Shown here: positions 24,864-32,975 of the stretch, piece after piece | Position numbering within the stretch: the stretch's first letter is position 1 | Layout: every line of letters begins with the position of its first letter | Assembly (NCBI GenBank): GCA_025358485.1 | Contig: JANYJJ010000073.1 | Span: 1-34,705 of the forward strand | From: Burkholderiales bacterium | GTDB taxonomy: Bacteria > Pseudomonadota > Gammaproteobacteria > Burkholderiales > Burkholderiaceae_C | Length of the DNA stretch: 34,705 nucleotides | Direction of reading: 5' to 3' | The notes under the pieces: generated by a model | The model's database searches: none | Told to the model about the DNA's origin: nothing | What the model saw: the letters and a program-made list of their open reading frames with translations, nothing else | Program-made: the position numbers and the translations under genes

Positions 24864-24971
24864 CAACCCACGCTTGGGTTGATCAAATGTCAACCCAAGC
24901 TTGGGTGGATCAAATATCAACCCAAGCTTAGGTGGATCAAATATCAACCCAAGCTTGGGTTGATCAAGTAC
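24864..24971. repeat. 27-bp tandem repeat, four copies, including a gene's 3' end
   Basis: Four 27-bp units run 24864-24890, 24891-24917, 24918-24944 and 24945-24971, each starting CAACCCA. They differ by a few bases (for example GGTTGATCAAATGT against GGTGGATCAAATAT). The unit at 24945-24971 includes the last codons and the stop start of the MDR oxidoreductase gene (LINPSLG). Each unit is built around a palindrome AACCCAAGCTTGGGTT, and 24943-24964 is a perfect 22-bp palindrome. Confidence 0.93.
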
Positions 24972-26101
24972 TTCGCTCCCGTCGTGCGCTGCCCGTACAC
25001 AGCAATCGCCTCAGCGCTCAAAGCCTGCGTCAATGAAATCTCTTTGGCGTAGTGGCTGGCGAAAGTAGTTTTTAGCTCTCGGGCCACTCGCGCTTTCATT
25101 GCGGCTGCGGTGGCCGCACCGGCGCGGTTCAAAAACGGGAACAACAACCAACCACCGACGCCCCAAGTCATGCCGAAGTTGCGCACGATCTCGGTGGGCC
25201 GCATGTCCAGCCCGCCGTAGATGTAGACCTGCTTCATCGTGTTGGAGCCGTAGCGGCTGTACTCTTTTGCGCTGCGATTGATGGCGGCTTCCATGCACGT
25301 GATGATCTGCCCGGCCAACACGCCGCCGCCCGTGGCGTCAAACGCCAGCGTGGCACCGGTGGCCACCAAGGCTTCGGTGAGGTCGCTCAAGAAGCTCGGC
25401 AGGCTTGAATCGCAAACATATTCAGCACCCAGTTGTCGCAGCACCGCAGCCGCGTCGGCGTTGCGCACGATGTTCACCAATTTGATGCCGTCGGCTTGAC
25501 AAATTTTGTTCAGCATCTGGCCCAAGTTGCTGGCGGCGGCGGTGTGAACCAAGGCGGTGTGGCCTCCGAGCTTCATGGTCTCGACCATGCCCAGCGCGGT
25601 GAGCGGGTTCACAAAACAAGACGCACCTTCGGCGGCCGTGGTGCCCTCGGCCAGCGGCAAACACTGCGCCGCTTTGACGCAGCGGAACTGCGCGTACATC
25701 GCGCCGCCGAGCAGCGCCACGGTTTTGCCAAGCAGCGCCTGCGCTTCAGCCGATGCACCTGCCGCCACCACCACGCCCGCGCCTTCGTTGCCCGCTGGCA
25801 TCGCTTCATTCAAACGGCCTGCCATGCCCTTCATGGCGGCTGCTGAAATGCGCGCCGTCACCACCGGGTGCGTGCCCGTGCCGCTGTAGACGGCGCTGCC
25901 CATGTCGGCTGGGCCAAACAGCAAGCCAATGTCAGACGGGTTGATGGGCGTGGCCTGAACGCGCACCACCACTTCGTCGTGACGGGGTGCGGGCGTGGGC
26001 ACATTGGCCAGCGACAGCACCAGCTCGCCGCTGCCCTCCGAGTTGGCTTGGACTTTGGATTGCAATTGCAAGCCGTTGAATGTGGAAGTTGCGTTGCTCA
26101 T
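24944..26101 (-). CDS. Zinc-type MDR oxidoreductase (quinone-reductase-like)
   Basis: This 385-residue protein is a medium-chain dehydrogenase/reductase. Its catalytic domain has VRVQATPINPSDIGLLFG (about 46-63) and AGNEGAGVV (103-111). The Rossmann part has GGHTALVHTAAASNLGQML (179-197) and LAFDATGGG. The classical zinc-binding GHE motif is replaced by GNEGAG, so a zinc-free NADPH-dependent reductase is most likely. The open frame runs to 26965, but that part is antisense to the MFS gene; ATG 26101 gives a normal N terminus. The substrate is unknown. The final codons (YLINPSLG) lie inside the 27-bp tandem repeat. Confidence 0.9.
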   Translation of the reverse strand: MSNATSTFNGLQLQSKVQANSEGSGELVLSLANVPTPAPRHDEVVVRVQATPINPSDIGLLFGPADMGSAVYSGTGTHPVVTARISAAAMKGMAGRLNEAMPAGNEGAGVVVAAGASAEAQALLGKTVALLGGAMYAQFRCVKAAQCLPLAEGTTAAEGASCFVNPLTALGMVETMKLGGHTALVHTAAASNLGQMLNKICQADGIKLVNIVRNADAAAVLRQLGAEYVCDSSLPSFLSDLTEALVATGATLAFDATGGGVLAGQIITCMEAAINRSAKEYSRYGSNTMKQVYIYGGLDMRPTEIVRNFGMTWGVGGWLLFPFLNRAGAATAAAMKARVARELKTTFASHYAKEISLTQALSAEAIAVYGQRTTGAKYLINPSLG

Positions 26102-26182
26102 GAGCGTCTGGGTGGTTTGTTTGAGGTTGAGGTTGCGCGAATAACAGTCGCTGATCATGGCAGAGCGCAGGACAATCTCGTC

Positions 26183-27439
26183 ATGAGCACCCTGACCACG
26201 CTGCCCGGCACGCCGCCATCCGCCGCGCCTTTTCAAATGCCCGTGCTGGCGATCGCGGGCTTGGCGCTCGCGGCCATGGCCAGCGGCATTTCGCTGCGCG
26301 TGACCGATGCCTTGTTGCCACGCTTGGCCACCGAGTTCTCTGTTTCTGTGGGCCAAGCCTCTCAGGTCATCACCGCTTTTGCTGTCGCCTACGGTTTGGC
26401 GCAGCTCATCTTCGGCCCGCTCGGTGACCGCTACGGCAAGTACCGCGTCATCGCGTGGGCCTGCGCGGCGTCTTGCGTCACGTCCTTGTTGTGTGCTCTG
26501 GCACCCAGTCACGAGGCGTTGATGGGTGCGCGATTGCTGGCGGGTGCCACGGCGGCGGCCATCATTCCGTTGTCTATGGCGTGGATCGGCGACGCGGTGC
26601 CCTATGAGCACCGCCAGCCGGTTTTGGCGCGGTTTTTGATCGGACAGATCACAGGTTTTGCATTGGGCGTTTGGATGGGCGGCTACACCGCCGAGCACCT
26701 GCCCTGGCGCGCGCCGTTTGTTGCGGTTGCGGTCTTCTTTTTTCTGATTGCTTTCGTGCTGCAAGCCGTGCGTGCGCGCTTGCCCATTGAAGTGATGCGC
26801 GCACCGCGCCCCGATGAATTGCCCAGGCAAAGCCAAGCGCCGCGCATGCTGCGCGAATTTGGGGCGGTGCTTGCGCAGCCATGGGCGCGCGTGGTGCTGT
26901 TCACCGTGTTTTGCGAAGGTGCCAGCCTGTACGGCCCCTTTGCTTTCCTGGCCACGCACCTGCACCTACGCTTCGGTTTGCCGCTGTCCACCGTCGGTGC
27001 GTTGGTGATGTTGTTTGCTCTGGGTGGCTTGTGCTTTGCGCTGTCGGCTCAGGTGTTTGTGAAGCGTTTGGGTGAAGTGATCTTGGTGCGAGCAGGCGCG
27101 TTGTTGATGGCCGTGGCTTTCATCGCCATCGCTTTTGCAGGTGCTTGGTGGTGGGCCGTGCCAGCCTGCACGCTGTTGGGCTTGGGCTTCTACATGATGC
27201 ACAACACCTTGCAAACCCACGCCACCCAAATGGCCCCCGAACGCAGAGGCGCAGCCGTCGCGTCTTTCGCCGCCTGCTTCTTTTTAGGTCAGTCGGTGGG
27301 AGTGGGCATCGACGGCTTGCTGGTAGGCCGCGCGGGCACGGCGTGGTTGATGGTGGCTGGGGCTGTGGGCGTGTTGGCGACGGCTTGGAACTTCAACCGT
27401 CAGCGCTCGCTACGCGCTGACTCCAACCCCTCACGATAA
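26183..27439 (+). CDS. MFS transporter, DHA1-like
   Basis: This 418-residue inner-membrane protein has twelve predicted hydrophobic segments and a clear motif A, FGPLGDRYGKYRV (about 78-90), between TM2 and TM3. RLLAGATAAAIIPLSMAWIGDAVP (about 118-141) is typical of the DHA1 drug-efflux/arabinose-efflux group. The ATG at 26183 is chosen; the upstream extension is antisense to the MDR gene. It is divergent from that gene across 81 bp, so shared regulation is possible. The exported compound cannot be told from the sequence. Confidence 0.9.
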   Translation: MSTLTTLPGTPPSAAPFQMPVLAIAGLALAAMASGISLRVTDALLPRLATEFSVSVGQASQVITAFAVAYGLAQLIFGPLGDRYGKYRVIAWACAASCVTSLLCALAPSHEALMGARLLAGATAAAIIPLSMAWIGDAVPYEHRQPVLARFLIGQITGFALGVWMGGYTAEHLPWRAPFVAVAVFFFLIAFVLQAVRARLPIEVMRAPRPDELPRQSQAPRMLREFGAVLAQPWARVVLFTVFCEGASLYGPFAFLATHLHLRFGLPLSTVGALVMLFALGGLCFALSAQVFVKRLGEVILVRAGALLMAVAFIAIAFAGAWWWAVPACTLLGLGFYMMHNTLQTHATQMAPERRGAAVASFAACFFLGQSVGVGIDGLLVGRAGTAWLMVAGAVGVLATAWNFNRQRSLRADSNPSR

Positions 27440-27444
27440 ATCGC

Positions 27445-27609
27445 TCACGCGGCCACGGTTCTTCTGGCTTGCGCACTCGATTTGGCGCGAGGCGCGGCAA
27501 GCTCATCGCGAACCACCAACCGCACTGCATCGATCACGTTTTTTTGTTGGATGTGAGCCAACAAGGCGTCTTTCATCAAGGTTTGATCCAACGTGACGAA
27601 TCGCGGCAC
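27445..27609 (-). CDS. Small protein, VapB-like antitoxin candidate
   Basis: A 54-codon frame starts at GTG 27609, two bases after the stop of the alkaline phosphatase gene, and ends 5 bp from the convergent MFS stop. The product begins MPRFVTLDQTLMKDALLAH and continues NVIDAVRLVVRDELA. The strand VTLD, followed by helix-turn-helix spacing and AVRLVVRDEL, resembles VapB-type ribbon-helix-helix antitoxins. No toxin gene follows, since the neighbouring strand is occupied by the MFS gene. A remnant of a PIN-domain gene (a LGVPRFVTLD-like end) is a weaker alternative. No strong ribosome site is seen, so coupling to the phosphatase would be needed. Confidence 0.45.
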   Translation of the reverse strand: MPRFVTLDQTLMKDALLAHIQQKNVIDAVRLVVRDELAAPRAKSSAQARRTVAA

Positions 27610-27611
27610 GC

Positions 27612-29732
27612 CTAACGAATGAGCCTCTTCCCCTTCACCCCAAAAGCATCGAGCTTCGGCACGCCCTTTTCCGCCACCTGCATCAACTTGAAAAACACAT
27701 CGGTGTTGTCCATCACTCCGGTGAAGGCCCAGGCTCCGGGGCCGTAGGCGGACAGGGGCACGTCGCTGGCGGTGTGGACTGCCGAGCCGCCTGGCACGTG
27801 GCCGGTGATTTGGAAGCCAGCGGCTTTGTCGCGCTCCATCACGGTGTTGGGGTAGGTGGACACCGGGCTGGTTTTGCTGACGGCTTGGGCGGTGCCGGAC
27901 AGCGGCGCGGCGTTGGTGCGCCAGTCTTCATGACGGTCTGCGTTGGCACCGTAGCCGATCAACAAGCGGAAGTCGATGTCGGTGGTGGCGGGGTAACCGT
28001 CGGCGGCGATTTGGTAGCGCGGGAAACCGGCTTGCTCGTAAATACCGACCACTTTGTCGCGCAGATTGGCGGTCTTGCTTGGGCTGGAACCTGCACCCGC
28101 ACCCGTACCCGCAGCGCCCATTTCTATCAGCTTGGCGTCGGTGAGTCGCGACGCCCCAATCAGCGCTGCGCCCGAGCATTCGTGGTCGGCGGTGACGATG
28201 ACGATGGTGTCGCCGCGCTCGGCGGCGTAGGCCTGCGCCACGGCCACAGCGCGGTCGAATTCGATGGTGTCCAGCATCCAGCGTTCGGAGTCCATGGCGT
28301 GCGCTTGTTTGTCGATGGACGCACCTTCCACCATCAACACAAAGCCTTCTTTTTTGCGCCCTAAAACTTGCAGCGCTTTCGCGGTCATCTCGTCCAACAT
28401 GGGTTGGTCGGGGAAGCCGTAGTCGTCCACCACGGTGGTTTTATCGCTTGCTGGCGCGCCGATTTTCTTGGCACGGCGGCCATCAATTTTGTCCAGCGCC
28501 ACGTTCATGTTGCTCAGCGCAAACAGTCCCAGCAGACGGTCGGTCTGAGCCATGTTGATCGCGTCCAGCGCGGTCTTGTCGGCGGCGTATTGATAGCCCG
28601 CTTTGCCAAAGTCTTGGATCAAATCGCGCTCGGCGTCCATGCTGCCAGGTGCCGCGCCCCAGCGCTTGACGATGTCGGCGGTGTGCGCGTCGGCCCTGGA
28701 ATTGCCGCTAGAAAACGCATAGTCGTTTTTGTCTGTGCGACCCGAGCCCGGCGTGCTGGCCGGCAAGAACCATTTGCGCCCGCCGCCCATCAGCACACTC
28801 AAGCCAGTCAGATTGCGGTCGTCCAAAAATTGGTCAACGATGCCGGTGCCAGCGCTGCGGTTGCTGGTGTGAACCGCGTTGCCTGCGGGAGTGGCGTCAA
28901 ACACATCGGCCGTGGTGACCAAGCCCAGCGCCTTGCCCTGCGTGCGGTGCAAATACTCGCTGAGGTACTCGACGCGCGGGTTGTCAAACGGGGCGACGGT
29001 GTCGTCGGGGAACACGCCTTCCTCGTTGTTGTTGTTTTTGTTGCCCGACACGTAGGCTGTCATGCCGGGTGATGAATCGGTGACGATGGAGTTGAGCGAC
29101 GAGGTGCGTACCAAACCAGTGACGGGGAAGGTGTCCATGGCCAGCGGAGCCAGCGGCTTGCCCTGCGCGTAGCCGTTTTGCACGATGCGTGCGGCGGTGC
29201 GCTGCGCCACGCCCAAGCCGTCGCCCAGCATGATGATGATGTTTTTCACCTTGCCGCTTTGCAGACCGCTGCGCTGCAAGGCCACCACTTCAAAGTTGCC
29301 CCGCGCGGTGACGGTTTGGCCGTCGCTTTGGGTGGCGGTGACGCTGAATTCATGCACACCCGGTTGCGTCACGGTCAGCGCGCGCAGCGTGGCAATGCTG
29401 GCGTTGACCGGCACATCGGCCAAACAACCGGCAGCGCAATCACGCAGGGCCACGGGCAAAGTCAACGCCACGTTGTCAATTGAAAAGCGCGCGTCGGTGA
29501 TGGTTTTGCTGGGGTCGTCGGGGCGCAGTGTGGCTTGCATGTCAAAGCGCTGGCCGGTCAAGAAGCGCGCAATGACGGGCGCGGCGCGTTGGCTGGTGAA
29601 CAGCTCGCTGGGCGGGGTGAGGCGGCTGACGGTAGGGGCTGCGGCGGTGCTGCCGCAAACAGCGATCAGGCAGAGTGGCAGGCTGAATCGCAGGTTGACC
29701 AGCAGGCTGAAATTGACGGTTGAAATTTGCAT
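27612..29732 (-). CDS. Large alkaline phosphatase, PhoA family
   Basis: This 706-residue secreted enzyme hydrolyses phosphate monoesters. ATG 29732 gives a signal peptide (LRFSLPLCLIAVCGSTAAA, cleavage near residue 32); upstream codons are ignored. The catalytic part matches PhoA: metal ligand Asp171 in MLGDGLG, nucleophile Ser220 in VTDSSPG, EGASIDKQAHAMD (E, D and H ligands), TADHECSG and HTASDVPLSAYGPGAW. E. coli PhoA has 471 residues. The extra material is a domain at about 35-160 with Ig-like strands (ITDARFSIDNVAL, GVHEFSVTATQSDGQTV) and a Gly/Ala insertion (GTGAGAGSSPS). It follows a secreted-protein gene by 65 bp. No obvious Pho box was identified. Confidence 0.93.
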   Translation of the reverse strand: MQISTVNFSLLVNLRFSLPLCLIAVCGSTAAAPTVSRLTPPSELFTSQRAAPVIARFLTGQRFDMQATLRPDDPSKTITDARFSIDNVALTLPVALRDCAAGCLADVPVNASIATLRALTVTQPGVHEFSVTATQSDGQTVTARGNFEVVALQRSGLQSGKVKNIIIMLGDGLGVAQRTAARIVQNGYAQGKPLAPLAMDTFPVTGLVRTSSLNSIVTDSSPGMTAYVSGNKNNNNEEGVFPDDTVAPFDNPRVEYLSEYLHRTQGKALGLVTTADVFDATPAGNAVHTSNRSAGTGIVDQFLDDRNLTGLSVLMGGGRKWFLPASTPGSGRTDKNDYAFSSGNSRADAHTADIVKRWGAAPGSMDAERDLIQDFGKAGYQYAADKTALDAINMAQTDRLLGLFALSNMNVALDKIDGRRAKKIGAPASDKTTVVDDYGFPDQPMLDEMTAKALQVLGRKKEGFVLMVEGASIDKQAHAMDSERWMLDTIEFDRAVAVAQAYAAERGDTIVIVTADHECSGAALIGASRLTDAKLIEMGAAGTGAGAGSSPSKTANLRDKVVGIYEQAGFPRYQIAADGYPATTDIDFRLLIGYGANADRHEDWRTNAAPLSGTAQAVSKTSPVSTYPNTVMERDKAAGFQITGHVPGGSAVHTASDVPLSAYGPGAWAFTGVMDNTDVFFKLMQVAEKGVPKLDAFGVKGKRLIR

Positions 29733-29797
29733 GATGAGTGTCTCTGGTCTTCGTTTTGAAGCGACTGATGGGATGGTCGATGATGAATGATCAAGGG

Positions 29798-30367
29798 TCA
29801 GCGCGCGGGTGCTGCGCGCGGCTCCAGCAACAGCCTCAACCACACCACGCGCCCGTCCCGCATTTCGAACCGGCCCACTTGCAAGCGACCGGTCAACTGC
29901 AAGAGGCCGGGAGTGGCCAGGACGGGCAGGGCGCTGTCAGGGTCGGGCATTTGCACCAGCACGGTGGAGGGCGGCAAGTCGTCGGCTTCGCCGTCGGCAT
30001 GTGCGCTCATGGTCACTGGCAAGGGCGTCAAAAAAAAGTGGCCGACACCCGGTTCTTCTTGCGCCACCATGTAGCCCTTCAGACGCACGCGTTGCGCGTG
30101 GGCGGCACGCAACTGAGCGCTTGGTTGCAGCCCTGCCGGGCCGACGGGCGATTGGTAGAAATCGCGGAATTTCAGTTCCAAGGGCCCAGCGGTGGGCGTG
30201 GCGTTTGCGTTTGCATTTGCGTTTGCATTTGCATCTGCATGCGCATCTGCCGCAAGAACCCGCGCTGGCAATATCGCCAACCCTGCAGTCAACACCGAAG
30301 CGCCACAGAGCAGCACGATCCCGCCCCATGTCTTAACGGCCGACAACCGACAGAAGGAATTGTTCAT
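29798..30367 (-). CDS. Secreted protein with Ala-Asn repeat, DUF3299-like
   Basis: This 189-residue protein starts at ATG 30367 (MNNSFCRLSAVKTW); the frame upstream overlaps the promoter region of the PilZ gene. A signal peptide (GGIVLLCGASVLTAGLAI, ending ARVLAADA near residue 40) sends it out of the cytoplasm. A run of Ala-Asn pairs (about 43-53) links to the mature domain. LELKFRDFYQ, RVRLKGYMVAQEE, VGHFFLTPLPV and VLVQMPDPD resemble DUF3299 proteins, but the Cys/His-containing metal-like motif of that family is not visible. It is cotranscribed with the alkaline phosphatase. The function is unknown. Confidence 0.72.
   Translation of the reverse strand: MNNSFCRLSAVKTWGGIVLLCGASVLTAGLAILPARVLAADAHADANANANANANATPTAGPLELKFRDFYQSPVGPAGLQPSAQLRAAHAQRVRLKGYMVAQEEPGVGHFFLTPLPVTMSAHADGEADDLPPSTVLVQMPDPDSALPVLATPGLLQLTGRLQVGRFEMRDGRVVWLRLLLEPRAAPAR
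30201..30248. repeat. 6-bp tandem repeat (GCGTTT/GCATTT)
   Basis: Eight or so 6-bp units alternate between GCGTTT and GCATTT, ending in degenerate GCATCT and GCATGC forms. On the minus strand they encode the Ala-Asn run after the signal peptide of the secreted protein. Copy-number change keeps frame and would only lengthen or shorten this linker. Confidence 0.9.
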
Positions 30368-30511
30368 TTCAAAGCCCATTGGGTTCATTGAGTTCGTGAC
30401 GGCAAACACCATAAGCCGGCCACTAAACTTCTTGGTGACACTGCAATTTGACACTCCTTTGCGGCACCTGCTGGCCGCCCGAATTTCCGCCTCACGCATC
30501 ACCGCATTGAC

Positions 30512-30865
30512 ATGAACGAGTTCAGCCTTCCCGCAGCCGATCGACGTGAGCACGAACGCAAGCCCCTGCGCACCGAAGCCCACTTGTTGCCACCGGGCCT
30601 AGCCCCTTTTCCAGTGCGCCTCATCGACATCAGCGAAGGCGGTTTGCGAATTTCCTGCTCGGTGAACCCGCCGCTCTTGTCGGTGAGCGTGATCCGCCTG
30701 GCCCTCCCCAACCCGCAGCGCACGGGCATGGTGATGGTCGAGGTGCGTGTGCAAATCTTGAACAGCATTTACGCGCGCACTGAATCTGGTTTTCGTGTGG
30801 GGCTGAAGTTTTTGGATCTGCCCGCTGCAACCCGTAGCAGCATTTCCGCTTACTTGGCGAGCTGA
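30512..30865 (+). CDS. PilZ domain protein
   Basis: This 117-residue protein consists of one PilZ domain. It carries the two cyclic di-GMP contact motifs: RxxxR (Arg12 to Arg16 in RREHER) and DxSxxG (Asp39, Ser41, Gly44 in DISEGG). The order and about 25-residue spacing match c-di-GMP-binding members. RVGLKFLDLPAATRSSISAYL closes the domain. It is divergent from the secreted-protein/phosphatase unit and its 3' end overlaps the convergent LysR gene by 16 bp. Such single-domain proteins act as effectors in motility or biofilm control. The partner here is unknown. Confidence 0.92.
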   Translation: MNEFSLPAADRREHERKPLRTEAHLLPPGLAPFPVRLIDISEGGLRISCSVNPPLLSVSVIRLALPNPQRTGMVMVEVRVQILNSIYARTESGFRVGLKFLDLPAATRSSISAYLAS

Positions 30866-31887
30866 GTTTTTTGCGCTGCTTTGGTCGTAGTTCTGTTTGC
30901 AGTTTTGTGTGTGGTTTTTTGTGCGCTTTTGAAAGAGACAGCCGCATGAAACCCAGCCGGTAAATGGCTCGGCAGCAAGTGCAAATCAGGCGACGCTTTG
31001 AAGTGCGCCAGCAGCGCGTCCACCACCACGCGCACACGCGGTGCCAAATACAGCCGGTGCGGATAGTGCAAAACAAATTCGCGCGCGCTGGCGTCGTGGC
31101 TGCTCCCCAGCACCAGCTTCAAACGGCCTGATCGCAGGTATGGCAGCGCGTGGTAGAGCCCGACCTGGGCGATGCCGCCGTCGGCCAAGGCCACGTGCAG
31201 CAAGGCTTCAGAGTCGTTCACGAAAATGGACGCGGGCGGCTGCACTTCAGCCTGTGCGCGCCGTCCCGAACCACGAAAACGCCAGGTGCTGATCGTTCCG
31301 TCTGAAAAGCGCATTTGCGCGCTTTGGTGCTGCGCCAAGTCGGCCGGGGTTTGCGGTGCGCCCGCACGCTTCAAGTAGGTCGGGCTGGCCACCAACACCA
31401 AGGGCAGGGCGCAAATGCGCCTCGCCACCAAGCTGCTGTCTTCGATCACGCCGCCGCGTATTCCGATGTCGTAACCCGCGGCCACCAAGTCGACCGCGTT
31501 GTTGTCCAAATGCAATTCAATGGACAGTTGCGGGTGCGCCTTGGCAATGGCTGGCAAGGCGGGCACCACCCAATGCCGACCAAAGGCCGTGCCCACCGAC
31601 ACGCGCACTTTTCCTGACGCCGTGGCGGCCGATTGGCTCACGTCCGCCACGGCTTCGTTCAAAGCGCGCACGGCGGCGCGGGCTTTCTCTAGAAACCGGC
31701 CACCCTCGGGCGTCAGGCGCAAGGTGCGGGTGTTGCGCTGTATCAAGCGCACGCCCAAATCGGCTTCCAGCTTGAGCAGGTTTTTGCTCACGGCCGCTGG
31801 CGTCACGTCCAAGCGGCGCGAGGCCTCGGCCAAGCTGCCTGCGTCGGCCACTTCGATGAACGCCAACAAACCTTGAAGCTGTTTCAT
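30850..31887 (-). CDS. LysR-type transcriptional regulator
   Basis: This 345-residue regulator has the winged-helix domain at about residues 1-60 (LLAFIEVADAGSLAEASRRL, DVTPAAVSKNLLKLEADLG) and an effector domain up to about 290. The ATG at 31887 is chosen over an upstream TTG at 31902. The length exceeds the usual 300 because of a tail of about 35 residues rich in Lys, Thr and Ala (KSAQKTTHKTANRTT...). This tail is encoded where the gene meets the convergent PilZ gene. It is divergent from the F420-reductase-like gene across about 125 bp and probably controls it. The ligand is unknown. Confidence 0.92.
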   Translation of the reverse strand: MKQLQGLLAFIEVADAGSLAEASRRLDVTPAAVSKNLLKLEADLGVRLIQRNTRTLRLTPEGGRFLEKARAAVRALNEAVADVSQSAATASGKVRVSVGTAFGRHWVVPALPAIAKAHPQLSIELHLDNNAVDLVAAGYDIGIRGGVIEDSSLVARRICALPLVLVASPTYLKRAGAPQTPADLAQHQSAQMRFSDGTISTWRFRGSGRRAQAEVQPPASIFVNDSEALLHVALADGGIAQVGLYHALPYLRSGRLKLVLGSSHDASAREFVLHYPHRLYLAPRVRVVVDALLAHFKASPDLHLLPSHLPAGFHAAVSFKSAQKTTHKTANRTTTKAAQKTQLAK

Positions 31888-32014
31888 GGTTTTGATTTTC
31901 AACCTAAAGTTGTGATGGCATCAACCAACAGCTACTTTTCAGTCGTGGTGCGAAAACTTAAATTCTCACCCATGCCCTGCGTCGCAAGGCAATCTACGGC
32001 AACAGGAAATCATC

Positions 32015-32665
32015 ATGAACACCTCAATGAAAATTGGCATCATCGGATCAGGCACCGTGGCACAAACTTTGGCCGCAGGCTTTTCGAAGCACGGCCACTC
32101 GGTGATGTTGGGCACCCGCGAACCCGCCAAACTGGCTGAATTTGTGGCGGCGCATCCGCGGGTGCGCGTGGGCAGCGCGGCCGAGGCCGCCGCGTTTGCT
32201 GAACTGGCGGTGCTGGCGGTCAAAGGCACGGCTGCCGTTGAAGCGACACGCCTGGTGGCCACGCAATTGGCTGGCAAAGTCGTGATCGACACCACCAACC
32301 CCATCGCCGACGCAGCACCCACCCACGGCGTGATCAGCTACTTCACCGGCCCCAACGAATCGCTGCTGGAGCGCTTGCAAGCCGCTTGTCCGCAAGTGAA
32401 ATTCGTCAAAGCCTTCAACTCGGTGGGTGCCGCCGGCATGGTCAACCCCGTTTGGGCCGGTGGCCCGCCGACCATGTTCATCGCTGGCGATGACGTGGCC
32501 GCCAAAGCCGTTGTGACCGGCGTGTTGACGCAGTTCGGTTGGGACACCGCCGACATGGGGAGCAGCACCTCGGGCCGCGCCATCGAACCCTTGTGCATGT
32601 TGTGGTGCTTGCCCGGCATCTTGAACAACCAGTGGTCGCACGCCTTCAAATTGCTGCGGGCCTGA
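32015..32665 (+). CDS. NADP-binding F420 reductase-like oxidoreductase
   Basis: This 216-residue protein has an N-terminal Rossmann fold with GSGTVA (Gly11, Gly13, Ala16) and TRE after the second strand, suited to NADPH. VVIDTTNPIAD (about 89-99) and KAFNSVGAAGMVNP (about 129-142) are typical of the F420H2:NADP oxidoreductase-like family. Proteobacterial members usually lack F420, so the real substrate is unclear. The ATG has AGGAA 8 bases upstream; a second Met at residue 5 is possible. It is divergent from a LysR gene that is the likely regulator. Confidence 0.88.
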   Translation: MNTSMKIGIIGSGTVAQTLAAGFSKHGHSVMLGTREPAKLAEFVAAHPRVRVGSAAEAAAFAELAVLAVKGTAAVEATRLVATQLAGKVVIDTTNPIADAAPTHGVISYFTGPNESLLERLQAACPQVKFVKAFNSVGAAGMVNPVWAGGPPTMFIAGDDVAAKAVVTGVLTQFGWDTADMGSSTSGRAIEPLCMLWCLPGILNNQWSHAFKLLRA

Positions 32666-32975
32666 GGCTTTTCAGAGAAATAGAGTGGGTATGACCCCGA
32701 CTTCAAGTTAGGGGGTTGCTTGATCGCGTGGGGGGAGAAGACTTTTTGCCGCGATAGGATCCGACGAAGAGCTTCTCCGCTTCTAGGCGAAGCGGTTTGT
32801 TGAGCTGTCTGCGTGTTGAAGTCTCCTCACAGGTTGTTTCTTCGAAAGTCAATGCTCAAGCAGCATCTGAGTCACGCCGGCGAGGTTTTTCTATTCCAGC
32901 GCAGTTAATTTGGCAACCTGAAGTTTGCTGATCAAGTTGGTGCGTTTCAACTGATTTACCGGGGCGTCAATTTCT
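32666..32975. other. Intergenic region with one weak hairpin
   Basis: These 310 bp hold no gene I can support. A hairpin pairs CCGCTTC (32777-32783) with GAAGCGG (32789-32795), followed by TTTGTTG. It could be a weak terminator for the oxidoreductase gene. The rest is presumed promoter DNA of the lipoprotein gene. Confidence 0.55.

Noticed and set aside
24534-24947. Minus-strand frame with IFDPPKLGL repeats
   Set aside because: The repeats are only the translation of the 27-bp tandem array and the rest crosses hairpin repeats and the end of paaZ; no ribosome site was seen.
24864-24971. CRISPR-like appearance of the 27-bp repeats
   Set aside because: The units are directly adjacent with no unique spacers and there are no cas genes. 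The Cas4-like nuclease region at 9.5-11.8 kb is part of a helicase.
26102-26965. Upstream extension of the MDR oxidoreductase frame
   Set aside because: It is antisense to the MFS transporter and lacks family similarity; the normal N terminus begins at 26101.
27774-29072. Two plus-strand frames across the alkaline phosphatase
   Set aside because: They are antisense to catalytic motifs of the phosphatase and have shadow-frame composition.
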